A stretch of 64,000 nucleotides of DNA. Source: JAFAGX01 sp963759875. GTDB lineage: Bacteria; Acidobacteriota; Terriglobia; Terriglobales; Acidobacteriaceae. Of this stretch, positions 20,201 to 28,367 are shown one piece after another; position 1 is the stretch's first letter, and each line of letters begins with the position of its first letter. The notes beneath the pieces were generated by a model that searched no databases, had not been told where the DNA came from, and saw only the letters and a program-made list of their open reading frames with translations. The translations under genes and the position numbers were made by a program. The stretch covers positions 434,001 through 498,000 of the forward strand of contig CAVXBB010000005.1 of assembly GCA_963759875.1 (NCBI GenBank), given 5' to 3'.

Positions 20201-20964
20201 AGGTGCGGCAGCGCTATCGCCACGGCCTGACGTACAGCATTGCGTACACCTGGTCGAAATCTCTCGATGATTTCTCCGGCAACAACATCTCTGGAACCGG
20301 TAGCTTCATCCAGGATGCTCACAACATTGCCGGCGACTACGGCCCGTCCAGCTTCAATCAGCCCCAGCGCCTTACCGTGAATGGAAGCTGGGAGCTGCCG
20401 GTTGGCAAAAACAAACGCTGGTCATTGGGACCGGCCAATTGGGTTGTCGGCGGCTGGAAGGCGAGCGGAATCTATACCATTACCTCTGGCCGGACATTCA
20501 CGGCATATGGCTGTACCATCTGCGGCTTTGACGAGATGGGCGTTGCTTTTTCCAGCCGATATCGCCCGAACCAAACAGGCAATCCGAACAGCGGCTTCAC
20601 TCAGAGCGACACAGAATGGTTTAACCCCAACGTTTTCTCTCTGGCCCCACAAGGGACATACGGCAGCGAGGGAAAGGGCGAACTGCGCGGGCCTTTTTAC
20701 GAAGATCTCGACCTGAGCTTCGCCAAAGTATTCCCTATAACCGAACGCCAGCACATGCAGGTGCGGTTTGAGATGTTCAATGCCGGTTCAACCTGGCATC
20801 ATGGCGCATGGTTCCCCTGCGCTAGCGTTCCCAATTGTGGCAGCACAGCGCTGGGATCGCTCGTTCCAGTCCAGAGCCCCGTCTACGTTTCACCGTCGGA
20901 ATGGGCGCGTGACAATCTCTGGCAGGGACATACGATCCAGTTGAGCGCCGTCTATTCTTTCTGA
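17293..20964 (+). CDS. Oar-like TonB-dependent outer-membrane receptor
   Basis: A 1,223-residue receptor. The signal peptide ends near LAAYSQ, and the CarboxypepD_reg domain lies at about 33-115 (GTILGHVQDSSGAAVAQANV). A plug domain follows (EELPSSGRDFNNLLGLVAG, FMVDGVADTDNFF, then SAEYGQGAGQVNLAIKSGTN). A long beta-barrel ends with ITERQHMQVRFEMFNAGS and the terminal strand IQLSAVYSF, whose final Phe suits BAM-dependent insertion. This large family is strongly expanded in Acidobacteriota and thought to import oligosaccharides or peptides; the substrate is not readable. The start is ATG after a G-rich ribosome site. It is divergent from the module 1 kinase, a possible regulatory pairing. Confidence 0.93.
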   Translation: MKRTATPGQELVFSILSIFFLVGFASLAAYSQNSQGTILGHVQDSSGAAVAQANVTAKNVNTSVTRHFITNTAGDYVFVNMIPGTYQLKVERDGFKTEVSNDLILEVDQTLRQDFKLQVGTIKEKITVVADAQMVQTDNTTTGNVLDQKAIEELPSSGRDFNNLLGLVAGAGNVTGGSQLYWANHGLNNTFTEVSLNGERPESIAFMVDGVADTDNFFATSSGIPSEFSIQEFKVQTGLYSAEYGQGAGQVNLAIKSGTNQLHGQAYDYIQNDAFNPKSPLQEYQHAYLGAPVPKVAPFKQNQFGGTLGGPLQIPGFYNGRNKTFWFFAYDGGRQHTSPTQNPIQVPTAKERSADFSDWPWPLYDPTTTVCNPTCDATTRRAYRGNQIPSGEINPMGQKLANLYPSPNINCTMPCNNYLSQVRDTITTDNETFRVDENLGDKDRLYFTGNIRRDIEPHPRLLYYNGSKNITRAQLFGLNWERTFNSTTINTVRIGYNHLFFATNAITAFGTNIQGNLGFANAPATPALYGLPNIGPSQNYPHLGNGNNGTDTKSGTYQFIDNLKLIRGKHALTFGADIRRLREFEEDNYLGTGTINFNGQYTANCNRGASGCNVGSGSALGPGLGNSIADLLLSDPSNLSGPYPLGVDYLHTFGTNWNFFAQDDIRVTPRLTMNLGLRYELPPAFHSINNSGWGFNPANGGSLDWVSKSFVQGVYATAAAQNPPVKLNPAFLNCCIQNSLVPRDKKDFAPRVGLSWRPFTTDRFVVRAGYGIFYETYMRYYDQVQNYDDNSLQTTLPASYPTGGEVGNEQQSLGPRLNQLWSPPIHGLGGTVGSGVFALPSWDSIDFTGIDYILNQVNWPKNHNPYSQQWTLDTQFAVTPTLLLDIGYVGSHGSRLSTYWLFNTAYLPKVPADNCNYLFDVSQATGSNASCATDPNFQPIDTRVPFPGLPSMMYANANVLSSNYNSLQVQVRQRYRHGLTYSIAYTWSKSLDDFSGNNISGTGSFIQDAHNIAGDYGPSSFNQPQRLTVNGSWELPVGKNKRWSLGPANWVVGGWKASGIYTITSGRTFTAYGCTICGFDEMGVAFSSRYRPNQTGNPNSGFTQSDTEWFNPNVFSLAPQGTYGSEGKGELRGPFYEDLDLSFAKVFPITERQHMQVRFEMFNAGSTWHHGAWFPCASVPNCGSTALGSLVPVQSPVYVSPSEWARDNLWQGHTIQLSAVYSF

Positions 20965-20972
20965 TCCCACGA

Positions 20973-20997
20973 GTGGCAGCCAAATGGCACCTGCCAC
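20973..20997. other. Inverted repeat just downstream of the TonB receptor
   Basis: Seven-base arms GTGGCAG and CTGCCAC are separated by 11 bases, starting 9 bases after the stop codon. No T run follows. It may stabilise the 3' end of the receptor mRNA or contribute to weak termination. Confidence 0.35.
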
Positions 20998-21048
20998 AAT
21001 GTGGGCACTTGCCTTAGTGAATACGCGCGTGGCCCCTTGAACTTATCG

Positions 21049-21069
21049 GGCGATTAATCGCCTCTTTTT
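21049..21069 (+). terminator. Candidate intrinsic terminator
   Basis: The palindrome GGCGATTAATCGCC is followed directly by TCTTTTT. The stem is short (5-6 bp), but its place between the receptor and a downstream sigma-54 promoter fits transcription termination. Confidence 0.45.
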
Positions 21070-21080
21070 GATGTCATCAA
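21068..21080. promoter_or_regulatory. Palindrome TTGATGTCATCAA, possible activator site
   Basis: A perfect 13-base palindrome (TTGATG, T, CATCAA), about 55 bases upstream of the -24 element at 21135. It resembles an Fnr/Dnr half-site pair (TTGAT and ATCAA) but with a 3-base rather than 4-base spacer. It could be an enhancer for a sigma-54 activator. Confidence 0.35.
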
Positions 21081-21132
21081 CATTCCCAGACACTTAGAGA
21101 CTCCATCGGCGGCTCTTGTTCGCCATTCGCTT

Positions 21133-21150
21133 TTGGCATGTCGGTTGCAC
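21133..21150 (+). promoter_or_regulatory. Sigma-54 (-24/-12) promoter upstream of the nitrogen-oxide module
   Basis: The site TTGGCATGTCGGTTGCAC has the invariant GG (21135-36) and GC (21147-48) exactly 12 bases apart and matches the consensus TTGGCA...TTGCA closely. Transcription would start near 21160 and run into the zinc-ribbon peptide, the Fnr-like regulator and possibly the cytochrome and NO reductase genes. Nitric-oxide reductase genes are controlled by sigma-54 and NorR in other bacteria. Confidence 0.65.
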
Positions 21151-21316
21151 TCTCGCCCGATAGCGAGGTGGCAGGCAAGCGATATGGCCGAGACGGACTC
21201 CGCAATCAACCAGTTCGGAGCGCCGGAGAGCGCAAAGACCCGCGCGGCACGTTTCCGTTGTTTACGGCCAGTCTGCCCCTCGCCCTATTCTCAGATCTCT
21301 GGGTGCTGGAGCGATT

Positions 21317-21508
21317 ATGACCTTTAACGTACTGCCGTGCGAATCCAAGGCGCACATCATCTCGTCAATCATTAACCTGGTCTGCCCACAATGTGGCGGA
21401 AGAATGTGGGAATACCAATGTGAGGGTAGATGCCGCAGAAACTGGCTCGCAGAATGGGAATGGGCGAATCAGGCCACCAGACGCTCTAACTCGGAGCGCC
21501 GCAGGTGA
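21317..21508 (+). CDS. Small zinc-ribbon-like protein
   Basis: A 63-residue protein with five cysteines: C8, then CPQCGG (C23, C26) and CEGRC (C35, C39). The CxxC and CxxxC pairs suggest a zinc ribbon. The rest is Trp/Arg-rich (NWLAEWEWANQATRRSNS). GGAG lies 5 bases before the ATG. It sits about 155 bases downstream of the predicted sigma-54 start and about 100 bases upstream of the Fnr-like gene, in the same direction. The function is unknown. The good ribosome site and clustered cysteines argue against a chance frame. Confidence 0.5.
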   Translation: MTFNVLPCESKAHIISSIINLVCPQCGGRMWEYQCEGRCRRNWLAEWEWANQATRRSNSERRR

Positions 21509-21610
21509 TGGCGCTCGGGGCACGCGTTGACCAGCTAAAGCAGAATCCAATGCACCAGTCCTGAGGGCGACTTTCGCTCAAAGACAACTCTCCAGTGAAG
21601 GGGGAACGAG

Positions 21611-22402
21611 ATGGCGACTGCAAGCGAAAACGCAACTAGCGGAACTCCTGTCCCAGGCTTTAGCCCTGCATCTGAAAAGAAGGCCCGACTTTCGCCGTAC
21701 GGACTGCCTATTGTTGACAGTTGCCTCGGTTGCCGCCTGCGTCAGCAAAATTCGTTCTGTATGTTGTCTCAAGGGGTGACGGAAGAGTTCGATAAACTCA
21801 AGCACGTCAGCCTTTATCCCGAAGGTGCAGTAATTTTTGTCGAAGGGCAGCATGCGCGTGGTGTATATCTCGTTTGTCAGGGACGCGCCAAACTGACCAG
21901 CACCAATGCAGGTGGCAAGAGCATGATCTTGAAAACCGCGGAACCGGGCACAATGGTTGGCATGAACGCTTGCATCAGCGGAAGAGCTTACGAAGCCACC
22001 GTCGAAGCCTTGCAGCCGTCTCAGTTGGCATTCATTCGCAGAGAGCATTTTCTAGATTTCCTGAACCAGCACCCCGAAGCCTGCTTGCAAGCTACACAGC
22101 ATCTCGCACGCGACTGCCAGTCGGCCTACCAAGTGATTCGTTGTATCGGTCTATCCCATTCCGTCCCGGAAAAATTGGCTCGCCTTCTAGTGCAGTGGTC
22201 AACCGCCGCTCCCCCAATTGACGGCACAATTCGACTTAGATTAGCTTGGACCCACGAAGAACTGGCGCAGTTGATAGGGGTTTCGAGAGAAACCGTCACA
22301 CGCACTCTCAGCGATTTCAAGAAGCAGAATATTCTCGAAGTGAGCGGGTCGACCGTTTTCATCACAAACAAGGCTGCACTGCAGAAGCTCATACGTCCAT
22401 AG
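21611..22402 (+). CDS. Crp/Fnr-family transcriptional regulator, possible Fe-S sensor
   Basis: A 263-residue regulator with a cyclic-nucleotide-binding-like domain (about 55-170) and a C-terminal winged helix (about 185-255). Its recognition region reads WTHEELAQLIGVSRETVTRTLSDFKK. The N-terminal cluster C38-x2-C41-x8-C50 with an internal C121 is reminiscent of the four cluster ligands of Fnr, though the spacing differs from the classical CxxCx5C. It may therefore sense oxygen or NO. The start is ATG after a G-rich site. It lies directly upstream of a NapC-like cytochrome and quinol NO reductase and is the obvious local regulator. Confidence 0.88.
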   Translation: MATASENATSGTPVPGFSPASEKKARLSPYGLPIVDSCLGCRLRQQNSFCMLSQGVTEEFDKLKHVSLYPEGAVIFVEGQHARGVYLVCQGRAKLTSTNAGGKSMILKTAEPGTMVGMNACISGRAYEATVEALQPSQLAFIRREHFLDFLNQHPEACLQATQHLARDCQSAYQVIRCIGLSHSVPEKLARLLVQWSTAAPPIDGTIRLRLAWTHEELAQLIGVSRETVTRTLSDFKKQNILEVSGSTVFITNKAALQKLIRP

Positions 22403-22414
22403 CAAGACGTCTTG
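22403..22414. other. Perfect 12-base palindrome after the Fnr-like gene
   Basis: CAAGACGTCTTG starts immediately after the stop codon of the regulator and about 90 bases before the cytochrome gene. It could be an operator or a short hairpin. It has no T run. Confidence 0.3.
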
Positions 22415-22502
22415 GGGAGAAGATAGGCAGCCACTAACAGCTGTGATGGCAGCATGCGAATGCGGATTTTCACGCCCCTCCAGGACTCGACCAAACCCAT
22501 AA

Positions 22503-24014
22503 ATGAGCGAACAGAAAACTCCAAAGGCGGAAGGTCACTTTCCCCGGCGTGGGTTGGTGCGCAACCCGATCAGTCTGAGCGGCATAGCCCTGGCGCTCGT
22601 CAGCCTGGCCAACGTTTTTATCTTTGTTATTGTCGGCGCCATTGCCGAGAACCCTGGCCCCTACGTCGGCGTTCTGGCGTACATGGTTTCTCCTGCCTTT
22701 CTTGTTCTTGGCCTTCTGCTCATGCTCGGTGGCATGCTGCTGGAACGGCGGAAAAAATCTCCCACACCTTTTCAACTCAAGATTGATCTCAAGGATCCCA
22801 CTCAGCGCAGCGCAATAATTTCATTCACCGCGTTCCTGGTTGTTTTTGGGATGCTCAGCGCTGCCGGTAGCTACAAAGCCTACGAGTATACGGAGTCAGT
22901 CCAATTCTGCGGCCAGTTATGCCACAGTGAGAATCCGGAGTTCACGACACACCAGCTTTCTGCACACGCACGCGTCGCCTGCGTAGATTGCCATATCGGG
23001 TCAGGTGCGACCTGGTATGTGAAGTACAAGCTATCCGGCGCGCGGCAACTGTTTGCAGAGACTTTTAACACGTTTCCGCGGCCTATTCCAACCCCGGTGC
23101 ACAATTTGCGGCCAGCACAGCAGACCTGCGAACAATGCCACTGGCCGGAGAAGTTCTACGGTGGCCAGCTCAAGGTTTTCACTCATTACTCCAGCGATGA
23201 GCAGAACACCGTCCAGCAGATCCGCCTGGTGATTAAGACCGGCGGCGGCGATCCGGCGACTGGCGCCGCGACGGGCATCCACTGGCATATGAACGTCGGC
23301 AACAGAATCGACTATGTTGCAGCGGACGACAAGCGGCAAGTGATCCCCTACATCCGAGTCGAAGATCTACACGGGCGGGTCACAGAATACTACGCCATAG
23401 ATTCCAAGCTCTCGAAGGATCAGATCGCGAGATCGATCAGACGCCGAATGGATTGCGTGGACTGCCACAATCGTCCCACACACGTTTATGTTACTCCGGA
23501 CCGGGCAGTCGATGAATCGTTAGCGGCATCCCGCCTGGATCCGTCTCTCCCGTTCATCAAACAGCAGGCGGTGACTCTGCTCGTCGCAACTTATCCCAGC
23601 ACCGAGGCAGCCACGCGAGCGATTGCCGACGGGCTACATAGGTTTTACCGAAGCAAGTATCCTGATCTTGCCAAGGCGAAGCAAATCGAAATCAGCAATG
23701 CCGTTGCAGAGGTTCAGCAGATCTACCGCAAGACGACCTTCCCTGAAATGAAGGTAAATTGGGAGACGCATCCTGACAATCTGGGCCATTATTATTTCAT
23801 TGGCTGCTTCCGCTGCCACGACGGCCAGCACGTGAGCAGCGATGGAAAAGTCATCAGCAAGGATTGCAACCAATGCCATACCCTCCTGTCTCAGACCGAG
23901 GACGCAAACGCCGTAGCACCGGCCGCCTCACTCGGTTTTCAACATCCGGTCGATCTGGGTGATCTGACGCAAGTAAACTGCAGCGATTGCCATACTGGCG
24001 GTTCCAGCCCGTAA
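22503..24014 (+). CDS. NapC/NirT-type membrane multihaem cytochrome c
   Basis: A 503-residue quinol-oxidising cytochrome expected to pass electrons from menaquinol or ubiquinol to periplasmic reductases. There are three hydrophobic segments near the N terminus: about 24-48, 55-82 and 105-125. The periplasmic part holds six CxxCH haem sites (CVDCH twice, CEQCH, CFRCH, CNQCH, CSDCH). The first haem site is unusual, CGQLCH (CX3CH), near residue 137. The family is usually smaller (about 180-200 residues, 4 haems), so this is an extended form with perhaps seven haems. It lies 45 bases upstream of the NO reductase and in the same operon direction as the octahaem cytochrome, a likely electron acceptor. 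Confidence 0.85.
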   Translation: MSEQKTPKAEGHFPRRGLVRNPISLSGIALALVSLANVFIFVIVGAIAENPGPYVGVLAYMVSPAFLVLGLLLMLGGMLLERRKKSPTPFQLKIDLKDPTQRSAIISFTAFLVVFGMLSAAGSYKAYEYTESVQFCGQLCHSENPEFTTHQLSAHARVACVDCHIGSGATWYVKYKLSGARQLFAETFNTFPRPIPTPVHNLRPAQQTCEQCHWPEKFYGGQLKVFTHYSSDEQNTVQQIRLVIKTGGGDPATGAATGIHWHMNVGNRIDYVAADDKRQVIPYIRVEDLHGRVTEYYAIDSKLSKDQIARSIRRRMDCVDCHNRPTHVYVTPDRAVDESLAASRLDPSLPFIKQQAVTLLVATYPSTEAATRAIADGLHRFYRSKYPDLAKAKQIEISNAVAEVQQIYRKTTFPEMKVNWETHPDNLGHYYFIGCFRCHDGQHVSSDGKVISKDCNQCHTLLSQTEDANAVAPAASLGFQHPVDLGDLTQVNCSDCHTGGSSP

Positions 24015-24058
24015 GGGCGATCCGGGGACAAAATTAGACATAAATCCAGGAGAAGATC

Positions 24059-26342
24059 ATGGGGACAAAACGCGAATTATTAATTGGAAAAGGTTGGATC
24101 CAAGCTGTCGTGCTCGTTGGACTGGGCGGTTTCCTCCTGCTCGGGATACGCGCCTATCGAACCTACACCGACGAGCCCCCGATCCCTTCCACAGTGATCG
24201 GCGCGAATGGCCAACTTCTCTTCACAGGGAAGGATGTGTCCGCCGGCCAGGAGGTCTTTCTAAAGAACGGCCTCATGGAGTACGGCTCAATCTTCGGCCA
24301 TGGCGCGTATCTCGGACCCGACTTTACCGCTGACTATCTCCATCGCGCCGCGCTGATTGTCAACGAGCTGAATGATTCTTCTTCGCAAACTCCACAGGAA
24401 AGCACCATCGCTGACTTCAAAGCAAACCGGTATGACGCAACCTCGGGAATCCTCACTTATTCGGCGGCACAAACGGAAGCGTTCCATAAGCTCACGCTTC
24501 ACTACGGTGAATTCTTCGCCACACCAGACACGCGAAACGGCTTGCGGCCGTCGGCTATCACGGACCCGCAGCAAATCAAGCAACTCACCGCGTTTTTCAG
24601 CTGGTCGGCGTGGACAGCTTCCGCTTTGCGTCCTAACCTCAATTACTCCTACACGAACAATTGGCCTCCCGATCCCCTCGTTGGAAATCACGCAACCGCC
24701 GACGCGCTGGTCTGGAGCGTGCTTTCCCTGATCGCGCTGCTCGGCGGCACTGGACTGTTGCTAGCTGCGTTCGGCAGATGGAACTTCCTGGGTTGGCACG
24801 GCAGAGAGGACCAGCGTCTTTCCTTCCGTACCCCGAACGCGGTCGCCATTACGCCGGCTCAGCAATCGTGCGCCTGGTTCTTTCTTGTCATGGCCGCGCT
24901 CTTCCTGGTGCAAGCCCTGCTGGGTGGCGCCACCGAGCACTACCGCGCGGAAATCACCAATTTCTTTGGCTTCGACCTGGCTCGTATTCTTCCTTTCAAC
25001 ATCGCTCGCACCTGGCATGTTCAGTTGTCGCTTTTGTGGGTGTCCACCTCTTTTCTTGCGGCTGGTATTTTTCTGGTTCCGATGATTGCCGGCAAAGAGC
25101 CGGAACGCCAGCAGTGGCTTTCTTATAGCCTGCTGCTTGCTCTTGCCTTTGTCGTTTTTGGCAGTTTGGCCGGCGAATATGCGGGAATTCGCGGCTGGAT
25201 CCAGCAGGGATGGTCCTGGTTTGGCGCTCAAGGCTTTGAATACCTGGACCTCGGCCGATTTTTTCAGGTTCTGCTTACCCTCGGGCTGGCCTTCTGGGTA
25301 GTCCTCATTTTCCCGCGGACTCCGCGGCCGCCTCGGCACCGGCCCATAGGTAACATGCCCTGGTTGTTTTTCTTCTCCGCCCTTTCCATCCCTGCATTCT
25401 ACGCCGTAGGCTCTGGCCCGGACCAACTCACACTTTACAACTACGGATTTTTGGCGCTTCTGGGTCGTTCACCTCTGGGTTGAGGATTTCCTTGAGCTCT
25501 TCACCACCGTCATGGTCGCTTACATGTTTGTGCTTTTGGGCGTGGTGCATGAGCGCGTGGCCCTCAAAGTCATCTACCTGGACATCATTCTCTATTCCGC
25601 CGGAGGAATGGTCGGCAGCATGCATCACCTCTATTTTTCCGGTGAACCCTCGATGCACATGGCGATGGGTGCATTTTTCTCTGCCGCGGAAGTGATACCG
25701 CTGACCTTCTTGACCCTTGAAGCCTGGAGTTTTTTGCAGTTGGGAACGCAACAGCATTCAACTTCCGGCACGCCGTTCCCGCACTTCTGGGCGGTTATGT
25801 TCCTTGCCGCTGTAGGTTTCTGGAATTTCTTGGGTGCGGGCGTTTTCGGGTTCCTGATTAATCTGCCGATTGTCTCCTACTACGAGATCGGCACGGCCTT
25901 GACGGCGAACCACGGACATGCCTCCATGATGGGTGTTTACGGAATGATGGCCGTCGGCTTGGCGCTCTTCTGCCTGCGCTACATCATTCCCGAGGATGCT
26001 TGGAGCGACCGGGCGGCCAAGATAAGCTTCTGGTCATTGAACCTGGGTCTTGCCTGGATGGTTTTCGCGACCCTGTTTCCGCTGGGTGTTTTGCAACTTT
26101 ACCACTCCGTGAGCGTTGGGTATTTCGATGCCCGCTCGCTAAGCTATCTCACAAATCAGACCAACGCTTTTCTCGAATGGCTGCGTCTCCCTGGAGACGC
26201 AGTCTTCATCCTCGGGGGTGCGTTACCCGTTTTATATATAGCGTGGCTCGGAGTGAGCCGCCAGAAACCGCAGCCCGACCTGAGACAAGCGCCGAACGTT
26301 CTGCTTACCGCTGTCGCGGAAGCGTCGGGGCCGCCGGCATGA
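24059..26342 (+). CDS. norZ: Quinol-dependent nitric oxide reductase (qNOR), one frameshift
   Basis: Integral membrane haem-copper-family enzyme that reduces 2 NO to N2O with electrons from quinol. The first part carries the qNOR N-terminal extension (GQEVFLKNGLMEYGSIFGHGAYLGPDF, in two pieces) and helices with WHVQLSLLW. The frame breaks near 25446 (one extra base) just before DFWRFWVVHLWVEDF. The second part contains MHHLYF and NHGHASMMGVYG, which with VVHLW provide the haem and FeB histidines. Removing one base gives about 760 residues, the normal qNOR length. The start is ATG after AGGAG. It overlaps the next gene by ATGA. The break looks like a sequence error because the downstream conservation is perfect. 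Confidence 0.9.
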
Positions 26343-26843
26343 TTTGCGGTGTACATCTCGAAGTGTTCCTCTCCTTGGCCTATGCCCTGTTCCTAATGGG
26401 TGTAGCCTTTCTTTTAGAGCGCCTGGGGCGTCGCTCGCACAAAAGGGCGGATCGCTACCGCAACTCGGGATTTATCTATTTTTCGCGAGCTCGACTATTG
26501 GGAGTGTCCCACGGGCCATCAACTGGTGCTACTGAACACTGATCATCGGCGCCGCATCACTTATTACCGTGCGCCTGCGAATGCTTGCAATTCCTGCGCG
26601 CTGAAACTCAACTGCACCGACTCAGATGAGGGAAGGCTCTTGGAAAGACGACTGGATACCTGGGTTGAGTCCGAACTCCGGCGCTTCCATCGCGGAATGT
26701 CGCTCGCCTTGTTGCTACTCGCCACGATCATTCTGCTGGCAGAAATCTTTCGCTACCCGCTCCTGCATGATCGCGAGGCGCTGGTCCCCCTTCTTCTCGC
26801 TCTCGGCCTGGCCCAGCTAAAACTCCTGCCATCCCTAGGCTAA
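26339..26843 (+). CDS. Two-helix membrane protein with a Cys/His metal-binding-like loop, one frameshift
   Basis: It starts at an ATG overlapping the qNOR stop (ATGA), implying coupling. The N-terminal helix is VFLSLAYALFLMGVAFLLE. The T5 run at 26478-26483 shifts the frame; dropping one base joins it to FRELDYWECPTGHQL, YRAPANACNSCALKLNCTD and a C-terminal helix pair (SLALLLLATIILLAEIF, VPLLLALGLAQLKLL). About 167 residues result. The C-x3-H ... C-x2-C-x5-C pattern with YRAP resembles the zinc-binding part of DDE transposases (CPxGH...YRAPxxxCxxCPLxxxC), but here it sits between membrane helices. The function is unknown, and association with nitric oxide reductase suggests metal delivery or sensing. 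Confidence 0.7.
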
Positions 26844-26931
26844 GTTCTTCAATGAAGTCTGTTGACCCTGAACTTTGAACCGACCTAGTATTGCTCGACA
26901 GCGTCTTCATTCTAGTAGTGGAGGGATCGAC

Positions 26932-28230
26932 ATGATTTCGCGTACACCGTCGATAGGACTCTACTTGTCCGTTGTGATAACCATTGCGGTTTTCGGATTA
27001 TCTGGGAATGCACAGGCGCAGACTGCTCAGAACGTCACCGCGCAATGCATCGAGTGCCACACCAAGACGACGCCGAACATTGTCAATGATTGGAAACAGA
27101 GCCGCCACAGTCAAGTTGAAGTCGGTTGCGACACCTGCCACGGCAGCGAACACATGAAGGCCGATGATGCTGCCAAATCCAAAATACCGACGCCGGATAC
27201 GTGCGGGCAGTGCCATCAGACGCAGGTGGAGCAGTTCACAAAGGGCAAACATGCCAAGGCGTGGGCTGCAATGGAGGCGATGCCTACGATTCACTATCAG
27301 CCGATGGCGATGACTGAGGGCATGAAGGGGTGCGGTAGCTGTCACAAGCTTGGTCTAAAGTCGCCGAGAGCAGATTGCCACGCTGCAAAAAGAAGGGTCC
27401 CGGTTCGGTGTTGCATCATGTGATGGATGCCATACCCGGCATACATTTTCCGTCGCGGAGGCACGTTCGCCCCAGGCTTGCGAGACCTGTCACATGGGCT
27501 TCGATCATCCCCAATGGGAAATGTATTCCAGTTCGAAGCATGGGGTTCGTGAAGAACTGAAGCAACTCAACATACAGGGCGAATCCTCCGCTGCCCCGAC
27601 ATGTCAGACCTGCCACATGCAGAACGGGAACCATGAGGTAATGACGGCATGGGGATTTCTCGCGGTCAGACTGCCCATGCCGGAGGACAAAGAGTGGGCG
27701 GCAGATCGGGCTACAATCCTAGAAGCTTTAGGAGTGCTCGACCCTACCGGCAAGCCAACCGCCCGTCTGGAGGCAGTCAAAGCGGCAGACATTGCCCGTC
27801 TCGATCAGGCCTCATGGCAGAGCGAGCGGGACAAGATGCTCAAAACCTGCAACCAGTGCCACTCGATCAATTTCGCCCGCCAGCAATTGCAAGACGGCGA
27901 CGACATGATCGAAATGCCGATCATCTCATGGCTGAAGGCATTCGTACTGTGGCTGGACTCTATAAGGATGGGCTGCTCCCAAAACCTGCAAACTACGCCT
28001 ACGCATTCCCCGACTTGCTCACGTTTCATGATGCGCCTACGACAATTGAGCAAACACTGTTTGTCATGTTTCTCGAACATCGGATGCGAACCTTTCAAGG
28101 GACATTCCACGCCAGCCTGGACTATGCACTGTGGTACGGCTGGAGCGAGATGCAACGCGATCTGACGGACATCAAAGAGATGGCGGCAGAGATTCGGCGC
28201 ACAGGGCATGCCCCGGCTGCCGTATCGTAG
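26932..28230 (+). CDS. Octahaem cytochrome c, hydroxylamine-oxidoreductase-like, two frameshifts
   Basis: Periplasmic multihaem enzyme with a signal peptide (start ATG 26932 after GGAGGG, cleavage after QAQ). Eight CxxCH sites are recovered once two shifts are repaired: CIECH, CDTCH, CGQCH, CGSCH, then CDGCH, CETCH, CQTCH, CNQCH. The first shift is an extra base at about 27367 (SP before EQIATLQKEGS). The second is a missing base near 27910, before NADHLMAEGIRTVAGLYKDG. The repaired length is 432 residues. The C-terminal helical region (FLEHRMRTFQG, DYALWYGWSEM) fits the HAO/octahaem family. Related enzymes paired with a NapC-type donor reduce nitrite or hydroxylamine, and others oxidise hydroxylamine; direction here is inferred as reductive. 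Confidence 0.82.
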
Positions 28231-28367
28231 CTCCTGTGAAGAAAGCGACAACCACCCCTGCGAGCGAAACTCCTTCAAAGTAGGACTGCGGGTGAATATG
28301 GTCGCCTTATACATTGCATTTCGTGGTTGCCATGGAGAGGGTGGATCTGGAATGGAAGGCTGAGGAG

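Noticed and set aside
21068..21080. TTGATGTCATCAA as an Fnr box
   Set aside because: Fnr and Dnr sites have a 4-base spacer (14 bases); this has 3. Kept only as a palindrome of unknown use.
22403..22502. TGGCAGCATGCG near 22447 as another sigma-54 promoter upstream of the NapC-like gene
   Set aside because: No GC dinucleotide 12 bases after the GG; spacing rules it out.
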